Positions 33,012 through 47,782 of a stretch of 64,000 nt of DNA are shown here, one piece after another. Made by a program: the position numbers and the translations under genes. Origin of the DNA: Hyalella azteca (lineage: Eukaryota > Arthropoda > Malacostraca > Amphipoda > Hyalellidae); NCBI RefSeq assembly GCF_000764305.2, contig NW_025941278.1, positions 248,001 through 312,000 of the forward strand. Reading direction: 5' to 3'. A model generated the notes under the pieces. That model made no database searches and was not told where the DNA came from. It saw only the letters and a program-made list of their open reading frames with translations. Every line of letters starts with the position of its first letter. Positions within the stretch are counted from its first letter, which is position 1.

Positions 33012-36000
33012 CTCTGTCACTCACTGCAGTGAGTACTGAGTTATATTTTTTACAAATTTACCGGAGATAATTTTTTTGCATTTTTTGACAACGATATGAA
33101 TTCAAAGTTTTTTGGAGCATCATTATTGCAAAGTTAGGCTGTCAGCTACGAATGAACGATAGAAACATCGAAATTTCAAAAATACTTCAAAGTGAGTGGC
33201 TCATTGAACCTAGCAGTGCTAATTTTTTTAGCAAAACACAAGCTTGGCCGGTGCCTCTGAGTTTGCTTAGAGTGAGGAGAAAAATCCGACGGATGCAAGT
33301 GCTAGCGAGGAACGCTCGCAGCGTCGCGGAACTTCGACCGGCAGCTCATATGCGCAAAGTTCATGACTTCATACGAGATTCACTCCGCGTTACCCCTACT
33401 CCTGTTTTTTTTTCAGGATTCCAACTTACCACTTCGAGTTAAAAAATTGGTCATTATTGGCATCGTTAAGATATTTCTTTCAAAAATGCGTTAAAAAATC
33501 TGTTTCTTATTTGAAACTACTCGTTTGAAACACATTCAATGTTTGTAAAACGTTCACATTTTAATGTTGATAACTATAAAGCACAGTGGAAACGTTGCGC
33601 TGCTCCAGGCTTTTATGCAGGAGAAGATGAATACAAGGGTTGGCCCCAAAATTCTCCCAAAGAATATCTATTCGCATTTAAAATCAGCCAAGGTAAAACC
33701 TCCAAAACCAAAATCAATACATTAGAGGTAATGATCGGACGGATCTAAACATCAACGCATAAAAATTTTCCATGAAAACTAAACATTTTTGGTGGCCTCT
33801 ATTCACCTGGCTAATATTTTTTAGGCTTTTAAAATGCGTGAATTTTAGCGAGATTTACTGGGAAATTCATGATTTGCTGGAATTCAGAAAGGAATTACTG
33901 TAACTCATCCTCGCCTCAAAAATGCCCCGGACAGTTCAGGTAGAAAACTTTTATACGAGCCTGGATAAAATAAACGAGAAATTTACCAATGTTTGCATTT
34001 TATATAATTCTATAATCCACGCTCTTCGATAAAAGCCCAAGATATGTAGGCGAGGCATGCGGTTCAAATGTGCGAACAAAATTATGCAGATGCGGTTATG
34101 GCTTATGCGCACATTGATTTATTTCGGTCATATGGTGTTCGATGATTAAAATTAAATTTGAATTAAAAAAATTGAAATTAAATTCGAATTGGAAACTGTC
34201 GATTTCGATTAAATTGGAAACAAAAGCTAGTGAAATTTGTTTACTAATTTAGTATTTTATCAGGAAATAATTGACCTCAAAAATTTTGAGCCCTTTGTTA
34301 TGTTATGAGCAGTAGCTATGAGCAGACATTACGAAACAAGCATTGCAGACGACTACGCACGTTTAGTTTGTTGCAGACGACTACGCACGTATAGTTTGTT
34401 TCAAATATTTTCATTGAAGATAATTTTCGTTATTTTTGTTTTCAGACAAGGTATTGTAAAACGTATATCAACGTAGAAAAATTTAATTGAGATCGAGAGA
34501 GCGAATGCAGCCAATTAGATGCCATGGGATCACGGAAGGGAGAGTTCGAAAACTTAGCTCGTTAGGTCGTCAGGCTTGTCGATGTGATCGTCAAAACACG
34601 GAAACGATACATAATGTTAGGATAAGCGGCCACGTGGAAAGAAGAAATGTTTTCTGAGTCTTATCATCAATGGTTTCTTGTTCATGCATTTTTCATGCAT
34701 TGTTCATGCAATTCATGCATTACGTATAAATATATCTCCTGGATCAATTTCTAGATCAATACTTCTTCGTTATTAGAAGATTTTACGGCGTTTAAATTTA
34801 GTGAACACTCGCTTGAGGAAGTGAGTAAAATTGGAGCTGTATTTTTTCATAAAAAATAAAAAAAATTAAAATGTTAACTCTTGAGTCTTTAAATGAATTT
34901 TAATTTTTACCGATCGACGCGGATCCCTGGCAATCCTGTCAACTTTACACAAGGAATGTACTGACATAATTTCCGAGTTAAGACGTTGACGATTAAAACA
35001 GTTCTTGTCCTTATTTATTAGGACAAGTGATGGCCCTCAGTGCACCAGTTATTAAGTTATTAATGAAAAAGTAGTTTCTAATGAGTTCCAAAATCATGAA
35101 ACATGATTTTGTTTCACGCTAATATTGTATTTGAGGCTTGCCAGTAAAATGCAGGATTTTTACTACAATAGTTTATGAAGCGTTAGTTCAAGCCATGCTT
35201 CTGATTTTTTAGTTTCGTCTCTCAGGCGATACTTTATATATATGCTGCTTTTTTTATTGAGCGGCCTCTATTTTTTCGAACCAGTAAGAGAACCGCCCAG
35301 TACAGTAAGAACGATATATAGTGACAATGAATGGAAATTTTTCGAAAATGTATTGCTTATAATAAATATATATTTAGCTAATTTCATTTATTTTTTTAAC
35401 CGATCACAGATATTCTGTAGTCATTAGCGTTCAACGGTTAAAATACAAAGTTGTTGAATTTGTTATTAAGCCTTGTAACAACTGCCAATAAGAGATGCGT
35501 CATTCGTACTTCGCTGCGTCAAAAGCCCCCTAAACCTTTACCGACCTTACTTAGTCATGATTAACCTTTGGTTAGCCCACGAACCGGACTCCTCAATTGA
35601 TCGCGAATCATCGATCCCAAGACAAGACTGCATTGCAGAATTCGAAAGCTCACGGCGATTTCATAAATAATCTGCTTCTTATTTCATTGGCACTTGGGGA
35701 TATTCGTGGCTTGTATGGAAATGCTTTTGATCTAGAATTACTAATATGTTATCAACACCGAATCCTATTTTAATGTAAATATGGGCAAATGTCATCAGTT
35801 GGCACCAAATTTCCCGTAAAACGTGACTATTACTCTGTTATGTTTCAAATAAAACGACGAAGGGTGAATTTTTGCCCTGTTTTAACTACTGAATGGGCTT
35901 GTACAAATATTACGTTCATTTTTTTGGGAATGGAAAATTATTCGAATTATTGCTAAAATCATCGTAACAATAGCATGACATGGAATTCTTGGTATCAAAG

Positions 36001-39000
36001 CTTCAGAGGTTGGTTAAGCAGAGTTGATAGACCCGAAGTGTTCTGCATGTGCTTGCTTTTTACTGTTTCAAATTCTCTTCCTAATTAAAGCTCATGAATA
36101 AATTAGGCGAAAGAAAACAAGATATCCACTGGATAGAAACCAGCGAGCTCCCTTATAAAAGCTTTCCCATTATACTCCCTTCCTTTAGGATGTTTAATCA
36201 GTTTCTTCTTAACCAAAAAATCAGCAAAACGTATACGGTATATTTCTAAAGTTTTTTAAATTTTATTTCTTCTTCAACGTGGAAAAATAGATTCATCGGC
36301 AGAAAATAAATATAATTCCAATACTTTTAAAATTAGTATTCAATAATTTTTGATCGGTTAAGGTTGACCACAATAGCTAAAATAATAATTTTTGTGACGG
36401 GGTTTGGGAATACATATTTGAGTACACTAAAGAAGCCATATTTAATATTAAATAACTTGCAGTAGCTCTACGAATAATTGGTCGCATTCATAGGAATGTA
36501 TTAAGACTTTGTATTCATGTAGATTTAATATATGGAATACGAATAAGGCTGTTGAGTGTGGAGGCATCGTGGGGCATAAACATTAAGATATCAGAATCAT
36601 TTGAAGACACTAGACATTTGCATGCAATAGCTGCAGCCGCAGTTAATCAGGTGAACCTAATATGTCCCTTTTGAGTCCAGCTATACATAAATGTCGCCTT
36701 TCAAATTGGCGAGAAAAATTTTGTCGCCTCACGAAATGGCGAGAAAAGTTCGTCTCCTTTCAAAAGTTTTGCTTTTATATGCGTATGAAGATCATTCGTC
36801 AAAATGGACAAAAATGTCACCTTTAATTTTAGGCTGCACTATGAACAGATGGACATTGGACATACAGTATATAATTTTTTTCCCAATGAGTAAATTTCCG
36901 CAATTGGAAATGGATTCTATGTGATGCTTTGTATTTACAATAAAATTTGTTGATAAAGAGATAAAGGAGTTCGGAGAGACAATTTTTGAAAAGATATAGC
37001 AGCGCGGTAGTGTTTCTGTGTAAACTGATTTGCAACTCGAAGTTAAATTTTTCACTTAATAAACGAATTATTTGTTAGTTACCGTAAATAATAGTTAAAA
37101 CTACGTTTGTCCTTTTTTGGATGTGAAACGTTCTTAATAGCAAGTGTTGTTAAAGATGTGTCTATATATTTATTAAAAAGTAGAAGACATATCGTTTCTC
37201 CAATAAAGTATACACTATACACCTTTAAATATGTCTCGATAACTAGACAAAATAACGATAATATATGTCTCGACAAAATAAACATACTTTTCGTTTCTTG
37301 CAGCTTTTAATTTTATGGAATTTTATTTCACCGATTATCTGATTTTCCATTGCATTTGGACTATTGCAAGCCAGAGGCAATGCAGTGAGTCATAAATAAA
37401 CTCAAATTCATAGCAGAAGTGCTAAAAATTTTAGTTTAAATCATTACCAAAGAATCCTAATACAGCAACTTGGAGAAACCCAATGGACTGCTGAAGGAAG
37501 CATGTCTGAAGTTGCTTCCAACTTGGAGCGCATTAGATCGTTCATCTGGAGTTTATTGAGAAATTGTACTTACCTCACGAGCGCCTCCAGCGTAAAATTC
37601 TGGATACAAAAGATTAATTTTTTTGACAAGCTTTATCATCAATAATTTTTATCAACAGTTATCTACAGTAAATGGTAAATAATATATATTTATAAAACGA
37701 CTCAAAGCTCATTAATTACATCGTAAAACATATAATTTTTCGCCTTGTGATGGCGGCAGCAGCCGTAGATCGCAGGTCAGTTCTAGAGATCGATAGCTGC
37801 TTGTATGGGTTTAGGATTACCTGTGCTCGAATGGGAGGCTATCGCGTCGATGCCTCTGCTTCTTTACTTCTCGTAGCGCGTTGATAATGGAAATAGTACA
37901 AAAATCTTTCTTATAATTTTACAATGGTTTGTCATTTGCCTTTTTTGCCAGTCTTTCTAAATGGAATGAGGGATGATTCATAACGTTGAATGCGCAGATT
38001 TTTAACCTGTTGGAATATGATTCGATAGTCGGATTCTTTCCCGTTTCAGTTTGTTGTGTAAAATCTATTGCATAGAAAAATATATTTGTCTTGTTTAATT
38101 TAAATATAAGATACTTTTAAATATAATGGTATACATATGTTTTATACTATATATCATTGTACTATTTTTCCGCGACATTTTTTTCGAAGTCACGGTTTGA
38201 TTTTAAGAAGAGTATCAAAAATAACATAAAATTCTAAGTTTTTTAGAATTTTGAACAGTCAGAATTTAAAACAAGAACCTCGATGTCATAGATTGATTAA
38301 AAATCTGTATGAAGGCCATACCACTTATTTATAAAGTTATCTTAATTATTTAATTTCTTGATGTTTGTTAAAATTAATAATATGATAATTTAGAGCCCGT
38401 AAAATCTCACAGTCACTTCCAATTGCAGTTGGAGAAAATTTGTAGTTATTCAAATGAATTTTCGAACGAATATATGCAAAAGAGCATAAATTGTACTGCA
38501 AGCTAAACCAAGGGTGAAAATTGCAGAATTTGCTCATGAGATAATAAATAACAATTTGCTAGCAGATCCATCAGTTAGTTTTCAAGTTCCACCATCCGAA
38601 ATTGGCAAAAAATCTCAGTCATTTGTCAATTTCTGATCAGAGAATATTTTCTCGGCGAGCAATCGTTGATCTGAAAAATTTTAGCAGAGGAGAAAAAATT
38701 ATGCATTGACACATGTAGACGGGAGAGAATTTTTATTCTGAGGAAAGTTTCAATCTCGACGCTGTGATGAATCAGGAAGAATGCTGTTTTTTTCGGAACG
38801 TACCAACTAAAGAAAAATCTACGGCTGCAAATCGTGAATGAATAGCTCTCTCATCTGACCCAACTAAAGAAGAGAAGCTGTTAGAATTTTCATCAGGAAT
38901 TGAGAAAATTTTTTTATTTTTTGTTTTGGTGGGAATATTCTAAATTACTTGCCCCCGCAACACCTTCAAGGATTTTTCCTGAAATGGTGTTTATTACTAT

Positions 39001-41440
39001 AACTAATTTGAGCTGCACTGAAAATATTTGGTATTCGCAGCCAGATTATTGCCAAAAAGTTGCTAAAGGTCAATTGGAAATTGCAAATTCCAAGAGTTCC
39101 ATCTGTCCTGCAATATAAATTTAGTTGGAATTTCACTCTACACAAGTTGTCATAAGTTCATACTTGTTAAATTTTAGGATCATTTATTATTGCATGTTAA
39201 TCTTTGTTGTACCATGTTAGTCAACATGAAAATATTGATCTGAATGAATTTTAGGACACAGTGTTGAAAAAATATCTGTTAAGATTTCTGTAATAGTGAA
39301 ACTTGACTTTAAAATGTAGCATTCATGAAGACCGAAACATTTGTTCAAAATACTCGGGCTGGTACTGGCATTCAACTCAACCTTAACTTCAGCTTAATGT
39401 AGGCAAAGCCTTGGTTTTTCCTTTATGCATGGGATTCTTTCTATCAATTTACATTACGTACTAATTGGTATTTTGATTAAAGATTTCATCTGCCACACCA
39501 AACGCTATTGTTTTGCTCTTAGGAATTAGATTCCCAGTAAGGCAAATGGCATCAAGCGTTCCATAGGCATAATAATCATCCGTGACGTCACTGGGGTTCG
39601 CCTCTGCCAACACGTCAAATGAACTCACTCTCAGTTACTCATAGATTATTTCCATGGTTATCATAGACTGAACAATACTTCTCAAAAACAATTCAAATAT
39701 TATTACGCCGATTCCTATGCGAACGGTGGCAAAGGCTTCGACAGCAACAGAATGTAACAATGAGCGTTCCTATAGTAATGCAAACTATCTTAACGATATA
39801 ATGCCCCAACGAAAAAACGATAAACCTACCAAATTTTAACCGAATTCTACTGGATACTACTTCATGGAATATCAATGGAGACCAATCGGTGTATTAACTT
39901 TATTTATTTTCATCAACGGAGGCGTCATCAATGCACCATATTGGTGCATCACTTTAAATTCGTGTAACTAGTTTGCGATGACGAGAAAACGCAAAAAATA
40001 TATCGAGAAAAGGACGTTTAGTTAAAATGTTCAACTATAACTTTTGAATCCTGTTATCAAATTTCTTCTTTATTCTTTGCGATGAAATCTGGATGACATA
40101 AGATTGGTCTAAGATGATTTTTACATCCTAAATCAAATCCTTCTCATTCAATATAGTTCGATTGAAGCAAGGAGGCTATAATACTTTTGTGTATGGTGGC
40201 CTTATGTATCAAATGAGTCCAAGCCTTTAAAAAAAATACACACACGAGTTATTCATACGTTAATTTTATAAATTTTTGAAATTTTTGAAAGTTAGTTTAG
40301 TAGCTCAAAAACGTTCAAATTTCTTCATAAAGAGTGGTTTTGACTTTGAAACTCTTTCACTGTGATAATAATATCATTAGTAATGTGAAAGTTGTTTACG
40401 ATGTAGAGCTTCTCCGCGTTTCTAATTACTCGCGCGTACATAAAAAACTTCTAACGAAATGAGGTCATAAGTCCAGGTTTTCAAAGCAGATGTATGATGT
40501 CACCAAGATATCAGACCAAGATTATTCGGCTTGGGTTTTAAAATTTAATTTAGAATAGAATGCTCACAGTATTTGAAAATTTCAAAACAATAACGAACTT
40601 TAAAAAAAACGCGTTGCAGAATACATGGACTAAAAATCATTACGAAACATGCCCAAAAAAATTTGAGCAATACTTCGAAGTTTGTAAAAACTTGAATGAA
40701 ACTAATTAAGCCTTTGTTTTCCTGTAACCAACGATTGTACAAAGTTTATAATGATTGCTGCTGAATTGAAAGCCTGTCCGCCTTGGCAAAAAATCTCCAG
40801 GTAGCTTGCTAACATTTTTTTTGCAGAAGGAACTTTTTTTTTAAGAATTTGCGACTTTGTTCTGGAGAAAAATATTTAGGTTAAATATTTTTAATTGACT
40901 TTTTTTAACCTAATATTTAGGTTAAATATTTTTTAATTGAAACTTGCTAAAATTTGCAAGTTTCCACATGTTGTTTGGGAATTACATGATATTTTGGCAA
41001 TTTTGGGACAAATTAATTATTCTCCATAAAACATTTGAAGTTCCTCCAAATTTCCCCATAGGATATTTCAAAGCAAAACACCGTTTTCTAAAGTTTTACC
41101 ATAACGCAAAAAGTAACGCAGCCGTATCATCATTTCACGGAAAGGAATGAAAATTTCGGAATATATATAAACTTTTAATTAAAAGTCTCAACGTATATAA
41201 GAAAGTTTTTAACGCGTTTTGCAGTTAAATACCTTTTAATGGTAGAAATTTTTATAACATTTTGTTGTTATTTTTTCAGTCGTAGTTGCGTGAAATTCAA
41301 TTACGATATTCCGTTGAACAATTACTATTTTTTAACAGTCAGTAGGACATCGTTACAATGCTCGAAAATTCTAAAAGTCTACGGTTAACGAACCGAACAT
41401 TTAAATATCTCATAACGTCTAACACTCAGCCAGAATTGTA
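33012..41440. other. Long AT-rich interval without recognisable genes
   Basis: Small repeats only. A 28-bp tandem duplication (GCAGACGACTACGCACGT) lies at 34345-34400. Clustered TTCATGCA words lie at 34680-34725. Palindromic 29-bp units TCGCCTTTCAAATTGGCGA lie at 36692-36770. A duplicated TTAGGTTAAATATTT lies at 40874-40935. A GC-richer open frame at 33230-33440 has no recognised domain. On the minus strand this interval would be intronic if the 41.5-kb promoter drives AST-A. Confidence 0.4.
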
Positions 41441-41445
41441 CTTAC

Positions 41446-41555
41446 TTTTTGAAAGGGTGCAAAAGTGAGAAGTTGGAAGTAACAGGTGAGTGAGGAGTAG
41501 GATGAGGAGGAGGTGTTGAAGACCGCGTCACCGTCACCAGCGCTACTGCAGAAGT
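41446..41555 (-). other. Putative noncoding first exon ending in a GTAAGT donor
   Basis: On the minus strand the segment starts about 32 nt after a TATA box (start region CCACTTC) and ends at CTTTCAAAAA before GTAAGTAC (donor 41445-41440). It is C/T-rich and has no ATG-initiated frame of note. It is the best visible candidate for the missing AST-A first exon, 26 kb from the acceptor at 15186, since I see no other minus-strand gene in between. Confidence 0.45.
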
Positions 41556-41579
41556 GGAACGACGCAGGCAGGTCCCGTG

Positions 41580-41631
41580 CTTTTATAGGCGCAGCGGCCC
41601 ACGTGTTGCACGGATACCCCACATGACGTGA
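41580..41631 (-). promoter_or_regulatory. TATA-box promoter with CRE-like site
   Basis: On the minus strand TGACGTGA-type (plus 41624-41631, one mismatch from the CRE consensus) and an ACACGTGGG E-box (about 41606-41598) precede TATAAAAG (41587-41580). This lies in a GC-rich island (41420-41680) that stands out from AT-rich surroundings. CRE plus TATA is common in neuropeptide genes, which fits AST-A downstream; assignment is inference. Confidence 0.55.
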
Positions 41632-41689
41632 CTCCTCGGGGCGCTACGCACGATCCCCCGCGTGTCGTGGGCCACAGCTTGTAATAAAT

Positions 41690-44600
41690 AAACAAGCACT
41701 ACCGTGTGATCATAAACATAAATTAGTTCAATCTTTGCCCCCACGGCCCCGAATTGAGCATCGGATCCTCTACACTGGCCATAATTTGTACGCTGAAGCT
41801 TGGGTTGCCGACAGCTGAAACGTCATTAGAGACGAGCATGGCAGGCTAGGATGACTGGCACAATTGTGACTTTCTCTTTAGGATCTGAACTGTGAATTTA
41901 GCATCCATGTCACTGAATGATTTTCAATACCTGAAAACAAAATTTACACTGTTTTGTTTCAACTGAGAAATATAAATTAAATTCACTTCCTACTCCCAAT
42001 AAGAAAAAATTCTTACTCTTCACATTGTGGTCAATTGAATTTTAATCCAAGTTTAAAATTATAACATAATTGTTGAGTTTTTATTTGCTGGAGTCTTGAC
42101 AAGATTGCGATGAAAATAAATAAATAGGAACTACTATTAAAACGTTCAAAAACAAGGTAAGATTTCCAAAATAAATGAATGAAGAGTCGGAACGCGTACA
42201 TCTACTGTGACCAAATTTGAACCAGAAAAATACCACCGAAAATCATCGAGCAAAAAAGACTGCCATAAGTAGAAACTACGCAATGTTTCGATGACAAAAA
42301 ATATGGTCATTGTCAACCATTTAATAATAATATAGAATATATGGATGACATCGACGGAGTTGTTTCCAAACAGCAGACTGAAAACGGTCTTCAAAACGCA
42401 GACTTAAATTTTGAACGCCATCCATAATTACAACCAAAAACAAACATATTCGCCAGAATATGATGCGTATTTTCAGTAATATCCTTGAGATATTAAGACA
42501 GAATAAAACAAATCTGTAATTTTTTCCGCTAAAAATTTTAGGTCATCCTCTAGAATCTCAGACTAAAGATTAGGCATCGACGCTAAAAATGTTTATATAT
42601 TTTCCAACATAATTAGCAAATTATAATTTGTGTAAGCATGTTCTAATCACGTTGCCCGATGACATTCAGAACCTCGTAAAAATGGTTGCTTGGCGACCTT
42701 ATTAATTCCGAATTACTGAAATCTTACTCTTTAATGAGATCCGCTTGCTGACTGTTAACAGTGATATAAGATTCCTTACTTTTCATACTTAGCACAGATT
42801 ACGGAGAATCTATATAGGGCTCTAATACAAAGGAAGAAGTGATCAATTTATTGTTAGCGCCATCGTTATTGTAGGAGATTGCAATTAGGATTACCGTTGA
42901 TATTGTTTATTGCAGAACATGAGTAATATTGTTCGTATATCAACCTCCACTACTCCATAAAGTAAGATAAATTCATTGGAACAACATTCAACGGCTATAA
43001 ATTAGACGTAAAACTAGTAAGCATGAGAAGTTAATTTTGAGTCATCACCGCATGTTCTCGAAATAAAACATTTCGGGCAATACTGATCCTCAAGAATACC
43101 GTATCGGTTCTTCACTCCATTTATGGACCCAATGAACATTCATCTCTCTAAGGGAACCTGAAACTAACATTGTTAGGGAACACCGAGCCGATGCTGCCAA
43201 AATTTGTGAAGTTTTAAACGGAGAAATTAGGTGTCGAATTCCTATTCGTATATTCTGTGAATTTCAGCATTGGCAAAGCCATTGAAATTTTTATTTAGAA
43301 AATCTTATTTTCAGTAAATCTTCTTGCGTCACCTAGGGTCATGACCGTCAATAATTAACAAGTTAGTCATTGCATCACAATGTATTTTGAATCACTTAGA
43401 TATGAGAACAAAAAAATATCAATGAAGATTCTCGTACCATCCTCGAAAAGCACCCTAATTGTGTCTCATTTACCATTGTGTAGGGTAATGAGACACATAA
43501 TTGTGTCTCATTACCAGAGGCTAATTTGCAAACGAAATGATTTTATTTTCTAGAGTCTTAATGATGAGATTGTATGGCCACTGTGAGATCAATGCTGAGC
43601 CACCAAAAGGAGTTCCATGGCAGTTTATAACGAGACTCTGGGAGTTGTATTGGTTCAATTATCTGGTTAATGTCATGCATGGAGGTCTTGTTCGAACATT
43701 TGTCTAGATGACACGGAGCTCATTTGACTGGGCATTGTATATATATATCTGGTTAGTTTGGTCTAGGCTAGTATAGATTATCTTTGTAATATGAGAATCC
43801 CGTTATTCCAAGTTTCGTCGTCCCGAATCAAGTCAATACTTTTGAAACTTAACTATCGTAGTTAAGAAAAAAACGTCTGAAAAAAATATTGAGAAAATAA
43901 TAAATGAGCCCTCTCGGAAATGAGTACATAGAAAAATGTGTACATAGGAAATGAGCCTTCTCTGCTCACTCCCTCAAAAACTGTTTTCGAGCCTGTAAAG
44001 AATTATGTATTTTCGCGCCTACTTTTCACCTTGAAAATTGAATTCCGGTAATCACTAAAGTTACATTCACTTTCTGTTTAACGATCCACTAATCAGGCGT
44101 AAACCATAACAAACTCAAGGCATTCGGTGACGAGATGTTGTGTAGCATCTCATCACGCTCGTGTTCAACTTCATGTTATACATATTCACTACAAACTGGT
44201 ATAAGCTGTCAATTATTATGTTATTGACTGTAGTGTATCTGACCTAAAAATACGATGAAAATATCATTTAACGAGCATCAAAATGGTACTCCGTATGAGA
44301 ATGATCAAAAAACATCCTGTCATTAACAATGCCATCTGCATAATTTTTTAATCTGTTACTTAAATTAATTGGATACTTACATTTACTTTCGAGAAGTCGG
44401 GTTTGATGTAATGATAGTCGGGTTTGCATGTCATAATTAATTAATTTACTTCTTTACTGAACAGACTTTACTTCATGGATCTGAAAAATTGATTTTGAAA
44501 CAACAAGAAAATTGTGAGATTCTCATAACGAATAAAGTATAAAAAAATTCAAGCAATTTTTCTGCTGAATCTTTAAGGTAATTCAGCCCCGTTCATAGGC

Positions 44601-46175
44601 CATAGCTGTCACAGACTTTCTTCACCAACCTAACTAGCCTATGGGATTGATAATATTCAAATGGGGAGCTCTTTATTAAATTATTTTGTTACAATAGGGC
44701 TGCTAAGTTTTTCTCAAGGAAATAACTTATTTTATTAACATAAGAAACGATTAAAGGAATTGAGCAAAACGTCAAATTCGAGCTAATCTAAAACGCAAAT
44801 GCATCGGCTTGAGCTAATTATCTCTTTCAAGTCAGACAGAATCTCACTGAGCAAATCGCAAGGAAATCAAATACCTAGGGTTTAGCATTTGTTTGGTGCC
44901 GTGTTTGGGAGCATAGGACGTGAATGGTAACAAAAATCGCTTGATATAATTTTTCAGAAAAAACTCTGAGTTTTGCAAGGCTTTGACTTGGAAATTTTCT
45001 GAGTTCGATCTGGATATTCCTCGACGGTAAAGCAGTAATCGGTTATTAAAAAATGAGAGTGGGGTAATGAATGAAATTTTTTGCTTTTTGTATATATCTA
45101 ATTCTTAATGCTGACTATAGAAATGCAAAAACCACCCGAAAACCACACATTTTGAAACTCTGATCGAGGCATGATCTGGTGAAAATATATATTTTTTCGG
45201 TTTCCAGTCCGATGATGAAATGCCTGCAACTTGGAATTAGGAGCATTTAAAAAAGCTTAATCACCAAATAGAACACTTAAATATGGTCAATGTCTGTAAT
45301 TTTTACAGAATTGGCATTCATTCATAAAACCAACACGGAGAGCTTGGAGTATAATCACTTCCAAGGTCCGTATGCAGCGTAAGGTACGCGTTTATTGTGC
45401 TCTTTTATTTTTTACACAAGATAAGCAATCGCTTACCAAGTCAAGGCTCAGCTGCCTGCTGTTACAAAGTATTGTAGCCCACGTGTTTTCTGATCAGTTA
45501 GACTTTGGTTTTCAGGCAGTGAATGGGACCGTTAGCGGTTGCTTCGATTGTGATTTTAAAATATATTATTTAAATAACCAAAATGATAATAAATAAAATG
45601 TAATTCAATTTTTTGAACGTATTCACGGTATTGAGAATTAATAAGTCCGATACGTCTGTTTTTTATTTCTTAATTGGCCCTCATTTATTAATACATCGGT
45701 ATGAATAATTCATGAATATCTACAGTGCAGATGACTTAACTTTAATGGTAGTCTCGTACTAGGAAACATGCTCAAGCGGTTGTAAATATGCTCGGTCCAA
45801 CTTACTTGCAATCTCGTTGAGATTCACGTACCATCCTCCAGAGAGCGCTACTTGCCTTGTAATTCTTAAAATTATCTTAGTTTTCAAAGAATTATTCAGA
45901 ACAACAAGCTTCTTGACGCCATTGTACAACTGAATGTGCCACATGCAATGCCGGACATATGGGTTAACTTGAATCAAATACACTTCGTTTAATTCACTTT
46001 TTTCATTCTTTGTTGGTAATTAATTCATGTGAGGTTGTTTTCCTACCTTGCACTGTTGGCTGAGTTCAGTCGAAGACCGATCATTGAGTGGGTAACACAT
46101 GGTCATGACAGTGCCCACTGACCGGCAAACACTTTCTCACACATAGAAGCCGTGTTTTAATGAATTTATATCACT
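41690..46175. other. No gene recognised
   Basis: AT-rich. At 43452-43513 inverted words GTGTCTCATTTACC and GGTAATGAGACAC make a hairpin. A more GC-balanced stretch at 45370-45550 contains a CACGTG box, but no exon could be defined. A plus-strand 5' exon of the urea transporter could lie in the right half. Confidence 0.35.
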
Positions 46176-46179
46176 TGTT

Positions 46180-46290
46180 TGCTTAAATCGCAAATTAACT
46201 AAGAATTTAAAAGCAAAGAAAAGTCCACAAAATTAATAAAGATATGAATTTTTGTGGACTTTTCTTTGCTTTTAAATTCTTAGCCGTGTT
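46180..46290. repeat. Perfect foldback repeat related to the 5281 and 8357 arms
   Basis: Arms CTAAGAATTTAAAAGCAAAG followed by AAAAGTCCACAAAA, and their inverse, enclose a loop of about 17 nt. The AATTTAAAAGCAAAGAAA block is the end sequence also seen at 5281-5450 and in the Penelope-like arms, but the inner part is different. Confidence 0.75.
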
Positions 46291-46294
46291 TTCT

Positions 46295-47780
46295 CCCAGC
46301 AGTTGCCATGGTCTTAAACTGCATGCATATTGTAATACGAATAAATTTTTTTCGATTGCAAATCATTTTGTACTAACAAATAGTTGATGTGACGAGGATT
46401 TGAAAACAATCTCTGAACTGTTTTCTTTTTATTGACGCATAAAATGATATATTTTACTTAGGAAAGGAAACGAATGCCGGAAAAGGTGGAAATTCTTTAA
46501 AAATATATATTTATAAAATTTACAAATTGATCCTCCCATATTATTAAAGGCTAACCTAAAATGAAACAGTTATGCCTTCAGCTTTATTTTACCTGTAAGA
46601 ATCCAGCGTAATAATGATTTTTTATGCATTTCCGTAAAAAACTTCAGTAATGTGGTGTGTGCATCTCTCTATTACATTAAATTTTTTGTCAAAATGTTCT
46701 CTTGAACATTAATTATTTTATTTAATTTTTACGTCGAAGTATATTGTAACTTTTTTTCTAAAAAATGAAAACTGTTGCATCGAAGAATGCTTGGAATTTA
46801 AATTTATTCAAACTTTTGCACGTATAATTTTTTATACATAATTTTATATCAGAATTGGTGGATTTAAGTGACAATTATAGTATATGATTAAAGTAGGACA
46901 AAAAATAAGCAATTGTTTTTTTTTTGTATAAATCTGTTTTACAAATTAGAGTTGTGCACACCTAATGTTCTATATTGAGTACACGTGGAAATACTTTAAA
47001 ATTCTAATTAAGTTCGGCGTCTTACGTGACTAGGCAAGCGAAGAACGTATAATTCAGGCCAATTAACAACAACGCCTGGCAACTTCAGACTCAAACTCTA
47101 AACTAACAAACAGAGCTCATACGGAAACGTAATACTGTTTGTCAACAATTTTATTATAGGACATATTTCGCAAAGTCAATATTTTTTTCTTACGACTTAC
47201 AGTAATGACATTAATGTTAAAAGATTACAACATTTATGTTTAATATTTTTCTACGTTTCAGGTCACATTATAACATGTAGAAATTTAAATTATAAAAGAG
47301 TGATCAAAATCATTCATAGAACACGTAAATTTCTCAATCACTCGCCATTTGTTCAATTGCGGAGAAATAATCTATTTCAACCTTGTTAATTACAAAAATA
47401 TACGCTTTTTATAAGACACTGAAACCTGTTGAGCGTGCTAAATTAACTTATATAATATTACATCTATGGCCAATCGACGTAATTCACAGGTAATTGTGAA
47501 ACACATTACTGCTCGCTATTATTTCCCTATTATTGCAAACATAATGGCATTTTCACAATTATTGTATAGATAATATGCAAGTACTTATATTATTTAGTCA
47601 AATTGAATCGCATTTTCACGTAAACTACATGAGCCAAAATTGAAGACCCAGTAAAATAAAGTAAAGAAATTTATTTACATTTTCTTTGCTAGTAAATTCA
47701 TTGATTGATAATAATATATGCATACATTATTACTAATGAAGTCATAATCGTTACTAGTCGTTCTAAGTAATTCATAATTA
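46295..47780. other. No gene seen upstream of the urea transporter
   Basis: AT-rich, featureless. The first urea-transporter exon(s) with the true start may lie here or further left, but none is recognisable by sequence. Confidence 0.35.
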
Positions 47781-47782
47781 AG

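Noticed and set aside
46060..46110. TTCAGTCG initiator with possible GTAACA donor as a urea-transporter first exon
   Set aside because: No TATA box or other core element at proper spacing, and the donor is weak. It is indistinguishable from chance.
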